NCBI GenBank assembly: GCA_036003885.1
Contig: DASYSA010000586.1
Coordinates: 1 to 9,412, forward strand
DNA from: DASYSA01 sp036003885
GTDB lineage: Bacteria > Acidobacteriota > Blastocatellia > UBA7656
DNA length: 9,412 nucleotides
Direction: 5' to 3'
Position numbers and translations under genes: made by a program. How positions within the stretch are numbered: position 1 is the stretch's first letter; each line of letters begins with the position of its first letter. Shown piece by piece: positions 1 to 6,616 of the stretch. Below the pieces are notes generated by a model. It searched no databases, was not told where the DNA came from, and saw only the letters and a program-made list of their open reading frames with translations.

Positions 1-580
1 CTTCGGTGGCGGTATTCGTCCCGGGATCAAGTTCCAGATACCTGGTCAGAGCAGCCTGACCCTCCGCTTCTCTTCCAAGTTTCAGAAGCGCATAGCCGAG
101 GTTGTAATAGACCTTGACCAGCTTGCCGCTGCTGAGTTCGATAGCGCGATTGAATGCGGCAACCGCCTCTTCAAGCGTCTTCTTGTCGTCCTGGAGATAG
201 ATGCTGACGCCGAGCGCGTTGTTGAGCTCGGCTTCATTGTCAGGCTTGAGAGCAATCGTCTGCTTGTAGGCGATTGCCGCGTCTTTGTACTTCCCGCTTG
301 CGAAATACGACTGCGCTATGAAGTTGAAGCACTCAACACACTGTCCGTTCTTCAACGCGGCGGCCTTCCGGAACTCCTTGACTGCGCCGTCAACGTCGCC
401 GTCGTTCATGAGAACCCGGCCCTTCGTGAGCGCCTGATGAAATTCATCCTGGTCTTCCATCGCAGGGTTTCGAAAGGTCTCCTGTTTCGATTGCTGCTGC
501 GGACCATAGGCCCTTTGTGCCGGCCCGCTCAACGACCAACCCAGAATAAACGACAGGCAAAGTAACAGAACTCTTTTCAT
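1..580 (-). CDS. Secreted TPR-repeat protein, 3' end beyond the window
   Basis: The frame is open from an ATG at 578-580 to the left edge, giving 193 codons with no stop, so the C-terminus is missing. The start is supported by a strong ribosome-binding site, GAGGTGA on the minus strand (586-592), 5 nt upstream. Residues 1 to about 26 look like a Sec signal peptide: MKR, a Leu-rich core, then a small/polar stretch. There is no lipobox. From about residue 47 onward there are four probable tetratricopeptide repeats (about 47-79, 82-115, 117-150, 155-187). Recognisable TPR endings are A-x-x-x-Y-K-Q-T-I-A-L-K-P-D, A-F-N-R-A-I-E-L and Y-L-E-L-D-P. TPRs are protein-protein interaction scaffolds, so a periplasmic or envelope assembly role is inferred but the partner is unknown. 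A CxxC pair (Cys81, Cys84) lies between the first two repeats. It is 25 bp downstream of the lipoprotein gene and probably co-transcribed with it. Confidence 0.85.
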   Translation of the reverse strand, partial: MKRVLLLCLSFILGWSLSGPAQRAYGPQQQSKQETFRNPAMEDQDEFHQALTKGRVLMNDGDVDGAVKEFRKAAALKNGQCVECFNFIAQSYFASGKYKDAAIAYKQTIALKPDNEAELNNALGVSIYLQDDKKTLEEAVAAFNRAIELSSGKLVKVYYNLGYALLKLGREAEGQAALTRYLELDPGTNTATE

Positions 581-605
581 TACGCTCACCTCAAGATGAC
601 TTGCG

Positions 606-1268
606 TCACTTCAGCTTCAACTCCAGACCCGAATCGGTCCTGGATTGCTTGCTTAGTCGCGCCGCTTCGAAGGTCAACCCACCTTCCTGGGCAACTTCCG
701 CCGGCACCAGAAAGAACAGAATCCCATCGCGCGAATCGCCCGGTCCAAGCGGGGACTCAGTATCGAGCGCGTAGGACTTGAAGTCGTTCAAAGACCGCTT
801 GTACCCATCCTTGCTATAGAGTGAGAGCTCGTAGAATGACAGTAAGCGCTTATACGCGCGGCGCACGTCGACCACTTGGAAGCGTTTGCCGGCTGCAGAC
901 TTGACTCCGAATTTCGCTCTCTTCAACTCGAGCGCGTCCGCACCGTTGTTCTTCACCCTGATACGCAGCGGATAGACTCCCGCCTGAATCAGATTGGCGT
1001 CGAAGACTTCAAACAAGTAGTCCTCATCGGTTATCGGTTCAGCTTGTATCCCCACGCCATCGATCTGGCCCGAGGCCCGATAGTCCGACTTACTCAGACT
1101 CGGCCGCGGCTTGACGTTAAACGGCTTTCCGCCGCAACCCGCCAACGTCCCTGCGAGGACTCCAGTCATGGCCAGGAGCGCTGAACCGGCCATTCCATGG
1201 GTTCGATTTGGGCTGAGCCGATTAGCGGTGGCAGATGCGGCAACCCTCAGTGCACTCGCAAACAACAT
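606..1268 (-). CDS. Putative lipoprotein of unknown function
   Basis: 220 residues from the ATG at 1266-1268. A lipobox L-A-G-C lies at residues 42-45 after a hydrophobic run, so Cys45 is the likely lipidated residue and the mature protein is about 176 residues at the cell envelope. The signal peptide is long from this start. An internal Met at residue 26 (codon 1191-1193) would give a more usual 19-residue signal, but it has no good ribosome-binding site, whereas the outer ATG has AGGAT about 8 nt upstream; the start is therefore uncertain. The mature part has alternating hydrophobic strands (for example YPLRIRVKNNG and ILFFLVP) resembling an Ig-like beta-sandwich of the DUF4352 kind. That resemblance is by eye only. 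No catalytic motif is seen. The TPR gene follows after 25 bp, suggesting an envelope-associated pair. The upstream region is filled by the heptad inverted repeat. Confidence 0.75.
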   Translation of the reverse strand: MLFASALRVAASATANRLSPNRTHGMAGSALLAMTGVLAGTLAGCGGKPFNVKPRPSLSKSDYRASGQIDGVGIQAEPITDEDYLFEVFDANLIQAGVYPLRIRVKNNGADALELKRAKFGVKSAAGKRFQVVDVRRAYKRLLSFYELSLYSKDGYKRSLNDFKSYALDTESPLGPGDSRDGILFFLVPAEVAQEGGLTFEAARLSKQSRTDSGLELKLK

Positions 1269-1301
1269 TGAGGTGATCCTAAGTCAGCCGCCCCGGAGTG
1301 T

Positions 1302-1450
1302 CAACTTGGGAGGAAGGATCTAGGATCTAGGATTTAGGATCTAGGATACGGAGGCGATTGTACCTGACGCGTGGATTCTAGATCCTAAATCCTAGATTAT
1401 CCTAGATCCTAAATCCTAGATCCTAAATCCTAGAGATCCTTCCCAACTTG
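1302..1450. repeat. Heptad inverted repeat A (GGATYTA units)
   Basis: The left half is a tandem array of 7-bp units GGATCTA/GGATTTA, and the right half is the reverse complement of such an array. Positions 1321-1348 and 1398-1425 are perfect 28-bp inverted copies enclosing 49 nt. Of those 49 nt, the first 27 (1349-1375) are non-repetitive and the last 22 (1376-1397) are three further heptads in the right-arm orientation. These can pair instead with 1327-1344, giving an alternative 18-bp stem (1327-1344 with 1378-1395). Outside the perfect arms the complementarity continues imperfectly to 1302 and 1450, with a 9-nt bulge on the right. The 7-mer CAACTTG occurs in direct orientation at both ends (1302-1308 and 1444-1450). 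The element sits between divergent genes. Confidence 0.95.
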
Positions 1451-1476
1451 CTACTCTCTCGACGCACATGTAAACT
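1448..1476 (+). promoter_or_regulatory. Weak candidate promoter for the carbonic anhydrase-hisS block
   Basis: TTGCTA (1448-1453) and TAAACT (1471-1476) are separated by 17 nt. Each matches the sigma-70 consensus at four of six positions. The -35-like box overlaps the right edge of repeat A. This is the best-placed candidate between repeat A and the start at 1574, but matches this weak are common by chance. Confidence 0.22.
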
Positions 1477-1506
1477 GATTCTTTTTCAGATGGCAGCGCA
1501 AAGTAG

Positions 1507-1537
1507 CGATGAGATAGTCATGGAGGTTCTCTCATCG
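1507..1537 (+). other. Short hairpin in the leader of the carbonic anhydrase gene
   Basis: CGATGAGA (1507-1514) and TCTCATCG (1530-1537) are perfect 8-bp inverted copies with a 15-nt loop, 36 nt before the ATG at 1574. There is no T-tract, so it is not an obvious terminator. It could be a leader-RNA structure or chance. Confidence 0.35.
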
Positions 1538-1573
1538 TACAGCAGGATAACGTGATGCGATGGGGCAAAGATC

Positions 1574-2110
1574 ATGATACGACCATACAAAGGCATTGAG
1601 CCGAAAATAGCCGCAACCGCATTTATCGAGTCCAGCGCTCAAATAATCGGCGATGTTCACATCGGAGAACATTCGAGCGTCTGGTTCAACTGCGTCATCC
1701 GCGGCGACGTCTACCACATCCGGATTGGGCACAATACGAATGTCCAGGACGGCACCGTCATACACGTAACCAATGGTCTTTACCCGACCATAATCGGCAG
1801 CTTTGTGACCATCGGACATGGAGCGGTGCTTCACGGCTGTACAGTCAAGGATCGCTCGCTAATAGGCGTCGGCGCCATTGTGCTCGATGATGTGACTATC
1901 GGAGAAGAGTCGTTCATCGCCGCCGGATCTCTGGTTACACCGGGCACAGTGATACCGCCCCGATCCATGGTGATGGGCTCACCCGCGCGGGTTCGCCGCG
2001 AAGTTACAGAGGAAGAGATCGCGCGCATCGATCAGCACTGGAAGAACTATATCGAGTACAAGAACACCTATCTGTCCGAGGCGGCAGCGAAGTGGAGTGC
2101 TGGGTCCTGA
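1574..2110 (+). CDS. Gamma-class carbonic anhydrase-like protein (YrdA/PaaY type)
   Basis: 178 residues, the usual length for this small trimeric left-handed beta-helix family. Hexapeptide repeats of the form [I/V]G-x-x-[S/T/A]-x-[I/V] run from about residue 10 to 135. Residues matching the Cam family metal site are visible: His64, His82 and His87, with the typical H-x4-H spacing in IGHGAVLHGC, together with Arg43-Asp45 and Gln58-Asp59. The family binds Zn or Fe at subunit interfaces. Some members hydrate CO2, while many YrdA/PaaY-like proteins show little activity or act as thioesterases, so the reaction is not certain. A C-terminal helix (about 145-168) matches the family. It is cytoplasmic, with no signal peptide. 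GGGG at 1562-1565 is a weak ribosome-binding site. hisS begins 45 bp downstream on the same strand, so the two may share a transcript. Confidence 0.93.
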   Translation: MIRPYKGIEPKIAATAFIESSAQIIGDVHIGEHSSVWFNCVIRGDVYHIRIGHNTNVQDGTVIHVTNGLYPTIIGSFVTIGHGAVLHGCTVKDRSLIGVGAIVLDDVTIGEESFIAAGSLVTPGTVIPPRSMVMGSPARVRREVTEEEIARIDQHWKNYIEYKNTYLSEAAAKWSAGS

Positions 2111-2155
2111 GACATCGCTCAAAGTCGGCACACACAGCTCAAACCCAGAATTGAA

Positions 2156-3430
2156 ATGATAAGCAAGGTCCGAGGTACACAAGACATTCTTCCCGCTCGC
2201 TTCGCCGAAAAGGTCGACGCACAGGTCGAACGCTGGATGGTGGTAGAAGCTGCGGCGCGCGAGGTCTTTCAGCTCTATGGCTTCGCGGAGATTCGCACGC
2301 CGATCATCGAACGCACCGAACTTTTCGAACGCGGCGTTGGGGCCGACACCGACGTGAACAAAGAGATGTACACCTTCGCGGACGGAGAGGGAGAATCGAT
2401 ATCGCTCAGACCCGAATCCACGGCTCCCGTAGTTCGGGCTTATAACGAGCATGGCTTGTTCAACCAGCCCGGCCTGACCAAGCTCTTCTACATCGGCCCG
2501 CAGTTTCGGCGCGAGCGGCCTCAAAAAGGGCGGTACCGGCAGTTCTCACAGATCGGCGTCGAGGTGCTGGGTCAGAGCGATGATCCCGCAATCGAGGCAG
2601 AAGTCATCGAGATGCTCGACACCTACCTGAAGCGTCTGGGCATTACTGATTCCGACCTGTTGATAAACTCGATCGGCGACGCCAACTGCCGGCCCGCGTA
2701 CATTGAAAGCTTGAAGGGCGCCATCAAGTCGAGGCTCGGCGACCTCTGTTCGAACTGCAACCAGCGATACGAGTCGAATCCTTTGCGGGTGCTCGACTGT
2801 AAAGAGGAGTCGTGCCAGCAAGTGCTCAATGAGCTGCCGGCGATTACCGACATGCTTTGCGAGCCGTGCCGCACTCACTTCGACTCTTTTCGGGCAATGC
2901 TCGACGAACGCGGCATCAAGTACACGATTACGCCGCGGCTGGTGCGGGGTCTCGACTATTACATGCGCACGGCATTCGAGATTACCGGATCACAACTGGG
3001 CGCCCAGAATACGATAGTGGGCGGAGGGCGCTACGATGGGTTGTCCGAGATGCTGGGCGGCCGCCCGATGAAGGGCTTCGGCTTCGCCTTCGGAGTCGAG
3101 CGCATGGTCTTGAGCATACCCGAAACGAGCGTGAACCCTCGAGCAACCGCGCCGGCTGTCTATATCGCCTATATAGGTGACGAGGCGAGGAGGCACTCGT
3201 TTGCGCTTGCGCGCCGGCTCCGCGCCGCGGGTGTAAGCCTGGTCGTGGACCTCGAGGGGCGCAAGCTGAAGAAGTCGCTCGCAGTGGCCAACAGTCTCGG
3301 CTCTCGATTCGCCCTCATAGTCGGGGACGATGAGATCAAGACCGGCGCCTACGTCCTGCGCGACATGGCAAGCGGTGAGCAAAGAGACTTGCGGGAAACC
3401 GAACTCATAGAATATCTAAAGGAGCGATGA
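2156..3430 (+). CDS. hisS: Histidyl-tRNA synthetase
   Basis: 424 residues, normal for bacterial HisRS, which charges tRNA-His with histidine using ATP in the cytoplasm. The N-terminus carries the conserved RGTQDILP (6-13). Class II motif 2 lies at about 111-131 (FYIGPQFRRERPQKGRYRQF). The HisRS-specific HisA motif is at 262-275 (LVRGLDYYMRTAFE, Arg264 being the expected catalytic arginine), followed by GGGRYDGL (289-296). Motif 3 is GFGFAFGVERM (307-317). An insertion region contains Cys198, Cys201, Cys215, Cys220, Cys235 and Cys238, a cysteine-rich arrangement found in many bacterial HisRS. The anticodon-binding domain covers about 331-424. The start is fixed by the conserved N-terminus, although no Shine-Dalgarno sequence is visible upstream. 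aspS follows after 69 bp, a common bacterial pairing. Confidence 0.98.
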   Translation: MISKVRGTQDILPARFAEKVDAQVERWMVVEAAAREVFQLYGFAEIRTPIIERTELFERGVGADTDVNKEMYTFADGEGESISLRPESTAPVVRAYNEHGLFNQPGLTKLFYIGPQFRRERPQKGRYRQFSQIGVEVLGQSDDPAIEAEVIEMLDTYLKRLGITDSDLLINSIGDANCRPAYIESLKGAIKSRLGDLCSNCNQRYESNPLRVLDCKEESCQQVLNELPAITDMLCEPCRTHFDSFRAMLDERGIKYTITPRLVRGLDYYMRTAFEITGSQLGAQNTIVGGGRYDGLSEMLGGRPMKGFGFAFGVERMVLSIPETSVNPRATAPAVYIAYIGDEARRHSFALARRLRAAGVSLVVDLEGRKLKKSLAVANSLGSRFALIVGDDEIKTGAYVLRDMASGEQRDLRETELIEYLKER

Positions 3431-3486
3431 ACGGTGACCGATGAGCATTTGAATCGTTGACTCGTTCATCACTTCATCTCTCATCG
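3426..3486. repeat. Imperfect inverted repeat between hisS and aspS
   Basis: GATGAACG (3426-3433), overlapping the hisS stop, is complementary to CGTTCATC (3463-3470). CGATGAG (3439-3445) is complementary to CTCATCG (3480-3486). The two pairings interleave, so only one can form at a time. GATGA-like words recur at 7-, 8- or 14-nt steps. The pattern resembles the stronger heptad elements elsewhere in the window but is degraded, and could be chance in a 69-bp gap. There is no T-tract for a terminator. Confidence 0.4.
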
Positions 3487-3499
3487 TTCGGCATTTACC

Positions 3500-5275
3500 A
3501 TGTTAGACACCCTGGGAAACCTGAGACGAACTCACTACAGCGGCGAGCTTCGCCCCGAGCACGCCGGCGAAAAAGTTACTCTGATGGGCTGGGTTCACCG
3601 GCGCCGCGATTTCGGTCCACTCACCTTCATCGACCTGCGCGACCGGGAAGGGGTCGTTCAGGTCGTCTTCGATGAAGAGAAGGGCGCCGCCGTCCATCGC
3701 CGGGCGAAGGAACTCCGAGGCGAGTACGTCGTTGTGATCGTCGGCAAAGTCGTGATGCGCGACAAGGACAAGGTCAACCAGAATATCAAGAGCGGCCGCG
3801 TGGAGATCATTGCCCAGGAGCTGTTCATTCTGAATGAAGCAAAGACTCCGCCGTTCGAGATGGACACGCCGAAAGCCAGCGAGGACGTCAGGCTCAAGTA
3901 CCGCTATCTCGACCTGCGCCGCACGAAGATGCAGCAGAACATTCAACTGCGCCACCGCGCGGGGTTCACCGTTCGCCGCTACCTGGATGAGCACGGGTTC
4001 TTCGAGATCGAAACTCCAATGATGATCAAGTCGACGCCGGAAGGCGCCCGCGACTACATAGTCCCGAGCCGGCTTTCACCGGGAAATTTTTACGCATTGC
4101 CCCAGTCCCCACAGATCTTCAAGCAACTGCTGATGGTGTCGGGTTTTGACAAGTACTTTCAGATCGTACGGTGTTTCCGGGACGAGGACCTTCGCGCCGA
4201 CCGTCAGCCTGAGTTCACCCAGATAGATGTCGAGATGAGCTTCGTCCGTCCCGACGACGTCTTCAAAGTCCTGGAGCCGATGATCGTGGAGGTCTTTCGC
4301 CTGATCGACGTGAAGGTCGAGACGCCGTTCCCTCGCCTCACCTACGACGAAGCCATGCGGCGTTACGGTTCTGATAAACCGGACACGAGATTCGGCCTGG
4401 AGCTTGTGGATCTGTCGACAGAGCTTGCGGGAACGGAGTTCGCGCCCTACAAAGCGGCCCTCGAATCAGGCGGGCAGGTAAAGGCGATCAACGTGAAGGG
4501 CGGCTCCAGGTATTCGCGCAAAACGCTGGACGAGCTCACGGAGGTCGCCAAACGCTTCGGCGCATCCGGGGTAGCGTGGATCAAGTCATCCGAGTCGAGC
4601 GGGATTTCATCATCCCTCTCGAAGGCGCTGGGTGAAGCAAAAGTCACAGAACTGGCTGCCAGTGCCGCTTTCGAGACCGGCGACTGCGTTCTGATTATCA
4701 GCGGAAAGCCTGCCACCGTCGCCGCGTCGCTCAGCGCGCTTCGGCTCGAAGTGGGCCAGCGCGAAGGGTTGATCGATCAAAACAGATTCAACTTCCTGTG
4801 GGTTACGGAATTCCCGATGTACGAGTACCACGAAGACGATGGGCGGTACTACCCGATGCACCATCCATTCACCAGTCCGCGCGACGAGGACATCGACAAA
4901 CTTGAATCGGATCCGGCAGCCGTGCGCGCCAAGGCATATGACATGGTTCTGAATGGAGTGGAGCTTGGCAGCGGTTCGATACGAATTCACTCGCGCGAGA
5001 TGCAGAGCCGGATATTTCGGGGGCTGGGTCTGTCGGAGGATGAGGCACGCGCGAAGTTCGGATTCCTGCTCGACGCGTTCGAGTACGGAACACCTCCTCA
5101 TGGCGGCTTTGCCTTTGGCTTCGACCGGCTGGTGATGCTGCTGGCCAGGGAGAACTCGATACGCGAAGTCATCGCATTTCCAAAGACTACCAGCGCCACT
5201 GACCTGATGATAGATTCGCCCGGCCCCGTGTCGGCTGAACAGCTCCGCGAACTGCACATAAAGATTGCTGAGTAG
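3500..5275 (+). CDS. aspS: Aspartyl-tRNA synthetase, bacterial type
   Basis: 591 residues, full length for the bacterial type, which joins aspartate to tRNA-Asp in the cytoplasm. An N-terminal OB-fold anticodon-binding domain covers about 1-115, with GWVHRRRDFG at 30-39 and FIDLRDREG at 43-51. Class II motif 1 is near FFEIETPMM (167-175). The active-site loop is STPEGARDY (178-186), followed by PQSPQIFKQLLM (201-212), and motif 2 is FRDEDLRADRQPEFTQID (226-243). The GAD insertion domain typical of bacterial AspRS lies at about 290-420, with the catalytic fold resuming at FNFLWVTEFPM (430-440). Motif 3 is GFAFGFDRL (536-544). The residue after RRRD, linked to tRNA-Asp versus tRNA-Asn discrimination, is Phe38, not the Leu of Escherichia coli or the His of Pseudomonas. 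No Shine-Dalgarno sequence is visible; an initial seven to eight residues precede the conserved RTHYSGEL. Confidence 0.98.
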   Translation: MLDTLGNLRRTHYSGELRPEHAGEKVTLMGWVHRRRDFGPLTFIDLRDREGVVQVVFDEEKGAAVHRRAKELRGEYVVVIVGKVVMRDKDKVNQNIKSGRVEIIAQELFILNEAKTPPFEMDTPKASEDVRLKYRYLDLRRTKMQQNIQLRHRAGFTVRRYLDEHGFFEIETPMMIKSTPEGARDYIVPSRLSPGNFYALPQSPQIFKQLLMVSGFDKYFQIVRCFRDEDLRADRQPEFTQIDVEMSFVRPDDVFKVLEPMIVEVFRLIDVKVETPFPRLTYDEAMRRYGSDKPDTRFGLELVDLSTELAGTEFAPYKAALESGGQVKAINVKGGSRYSRKTLDELTEVAKRFGASGVAWIKSSESSGISSSLSKALGEAKVTELAASAAFETGDCVLIISGKPATVAASLSALRLEVGQREGLIDQNRFNFLWVTEFPMYEYHEDDGRYYPMHHPFTSPRDEDIDKLESDPAAVRAKAYDMVLNGVELGSGSIRIHSREMQSRIFRGLGLSEDEARAKFGFLLDAFEYGTPPHGGFAFGFDRLVMLLARENSIREVIAFPKTTSATDLMIDSPGPVSAEQLRELHIKIAE

Positions 5276-5279
5276 TGTG

Positions 5280-5385
5280 CGAAACGCGTTTCGCGTTCCC
5301 AGTTTCGCGTTCCCAGTTTCGGGTTTAGCGTTCCTCGCTCCTCGCTTTTGCGTTTACCGAACGCGAAACCCGAAACCCGAAACGC
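5280..5385. repeat. Heptad inverted repeat C (CGAAACC-type units)
   Basis: This starts with a perfect 14-bp palindrome, CGAAACGCGTTTCG (5280-5293). A perfect tandem duplication of a 14-mer, GCGTTCCCAGTTTC (5293-5306 and 5307-5320), follows; each 14-mer reads as two 7-mers. The right side contains CGAAACC, CGAAACC, CGAAACG in tandem within 5365-5385. The arms 5316-5332 and 5360-5376 pair at 16 of 17 positions around a 27-nt loop that contains further 7-nt-phased words. The element fills the gap between aspS and the hydrolase gene and ends 4 nt before the latter's ribosome-binding site. It may terminate or insulate transcription; that is inference. Confidence 0.85.
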
Positions 5386-5389
5386 ATAC

Positions 5390-5394
5390 GGAGG
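5390..5394 (+). promoter_or_regulatory. Ribosome-binding site deciding the hydrolase start
   Basis: GGAGG lies 7 nt before the ATG at 5402-5404. This favours that start over the in-frame ATG at 5348, which lies inside repeat C and has no ribosome-binding site. Confidence 0.85.
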
Positions 5395-5401
5395 CTGGCA
5401 A

Positions 5402-6616
5402 ATGACGGTTACCCATGATCCCAGGCACAATCACGGCCACCATCATTCAGGGCACCATCAGAATCTCTCACGGCGAAAGATTCTGATGGGAATGGGAGCT
5501 GCAGCCCTGGCGGCTGCTGCCCCCGACGTTTCTCTTGGATCTCTTCTGCAGCCTGCGCCGCGCGCATGGAGCCAGAACGCGGCGGGTGGTTCTCTGTTTA
5601 AAATTCAGCGGGTGACTGATGGGGTCTATGCGGCAATTGCGCGGCCGGCTGCGATGATCAATTGCAATGCGGCGATAATCGTCGGATCGGACGAGGCCTT
5701 AGTCGTTGACGCTCACTCGAAACCGTCGGCCGCCCGGGCGCTGATTCGCCAGATTCGCGCCGAGGTGACCGACCGGCCCGTTCGCTACGTAGTCAACAGT
5801 CACTTCCACTGGGACCACGCGCAGGGCAATCTGGCCTACCCTGAAGCCTACGGCGCCCAGACTCAGATCGTCTCTTCGACCGGTACGCGCGAATGGCTTG
5901 AACGCGAAGGCGTAAAACGGTTGCGCGAGTCTCTTGATTCGCTTCCCAAACAGATCGCAGATCTGAAGAAGCAAGTCGCCTCAGCAAAGAAGGACGCCGA
6001 CCGAAAGTTGCTTGCCGCTCAGGTTGCCGAGTTGGAAGCCTACCTCCGGGAGATGACTCCACCCGAGAAACAGATCAAGCTGCCGACGCTCACATTCGAG
6101 CGGCGGCTCGTGATGCACCAGGGCGGCCATGAGGTGCATCTGCTGTTCCTCGGGCGTGGCCACACGGCTGGCGATGTTGTTGTCTACTTGCCGGGAGAGA
6201 AGGCGGTCGCCACCGGCGATTTGATGCACAGCGTCTTGCCATACATGGCCGACGGTTATCCGGACGATTGGTCGCGCACCCTCACCACCCTCGAGGGTCT
6301 CGATTTCGACCATGTAGTGTCAGGACATGGTTCGGTGCAGCAAGGCAAAGCGGTACTGCGGTTCTTCCGGAGTTACATCGATGAACTCAATGAAAATGTA
6401 TCGCGCGGCGTCGAGCGAGGCACGATCCTGGCGGAGGTTCAGAAAGCTCTTGTTCCGGAGCGGTTGAAATCGCTTGCGGCCGAGCAGGTCACCCGACTCG
6501 GGCGCGAAGTGGAGGCTGCGTTTGGGCCGGTCACCAACCCCGCTGAGCGACTCAAGGGAAGCGTCGCCGCAAACGTTGCCGACGTCTACAACTACTACTT
6601 CAAGAGCCGAAAATAG
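5402..6616 (+). CDS. Tat-exported metallo-beta-lactamase-fold hydrolase
   Basis: 404 residues from the ATG at 5402. The N-terminus has eight His in its first 19 residues, then a twin-arginine motif SRRKIL (Arg24-Arg25), an Ala-rich hydrophobic core and small residues near 50-60. This indicates folded export to the periplasm by the Tat system, fitting a metalloenzyme. The metallo-beta-lactamase fold begins at about 65. Its metal ligands are visible as SHFHWDH (His134, His136, Asp138, His139), GHTAGD (His254), TGD (Asp273) and SGHG (His309), the dinuclear-Zn pattern of glyoxalase II-like hydrolases. An Asp at 273 rather than Cys argues against a classical B1 beta-lactamase. An insertion at about 163-219 is Lys/Glu/Leu-rich and probably helical or coiled-coil. 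The substrate is unknown; the closest-looking relatives by eye are SoxH-like or quinoprotein-associated hydrolases. The stop TAG (6614-6616) is the first triplet of repeat B. Confidence 0.92.
   Translation: MTVTHDPRHNHGHHHSGHHQNLSRRKILMGMGAAALAAAAPDVSLGSLLQPAPRAWSQNAAGGSLFKIQRVTDGVYAAIARPAAMINCNAAIIVGSDEALVVDAHSKPSAARALIRQIRAEVTDRPVRYVVNSHFHWDHAQGNLAYPEAYGAQTQIVSSTGTREWLEREGVKRLRESLDSLPKQIADLKKQVASAKKDADRKLLAAQVAELEAYLREMTPPEKQIKLPTLTFERRLVMHQGGHEVHLLFLGRGHTAGDVVVYLPGEKAVATGDLMHSVLPYMADGYPDDWSRTLTTLEGLDFDHVVSGHGSVQQGKAVLRFFRSYIDELNENVSRGVERGTILAEVQKALVPERLKSLAAEQVTRLGREVEAAFGPVTNPAERLKGSVAANVADVYNYYFKSRK

Noticed and set aside
1321..1425. Telomere-like array (TTTAGGA resembles plant TTTAGGG)
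   Set aside because: The array is short, internal, inverted and mixed in sequence, and the flanking genes are ordinary bacterial ones.
1302..1450. CRISPR array
   Set aside because: Units are 7 bp, contiguous and inverted; there are no unique spacers of 30 or more bases between direct repeats and no cas genes.
1520..1555. An 11-residue leader ORF (ATG GAG GTT to TGA) before the carbonic anhydrase gene
   Set aside because: There is no clear ribosome-binding site or regulatory codon run; such short frames are expected by chance.
1979..2524. Long minus-strand open frame across the hisS start
   Set aside because: It is antisense to the well-supported carbonic anhydrase and hisS genes, shows no family resemblance, and is explained by codon bias of the plus-strand genes.
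4610..5257. Long minus-strand open frame inside aspS
   Set aside because: It lies wholly antisense to a conserved synthetase domain and has no signal of its own.
5348..5401. Upstream in-frame start for the metallo-hydrolase
   Set aside because: It would add 18 residues encoded by repeat C and has no ribosome-binding site, while the ATG at 5402 has GGAGG at 7 nt and gives a standard Tat signal.
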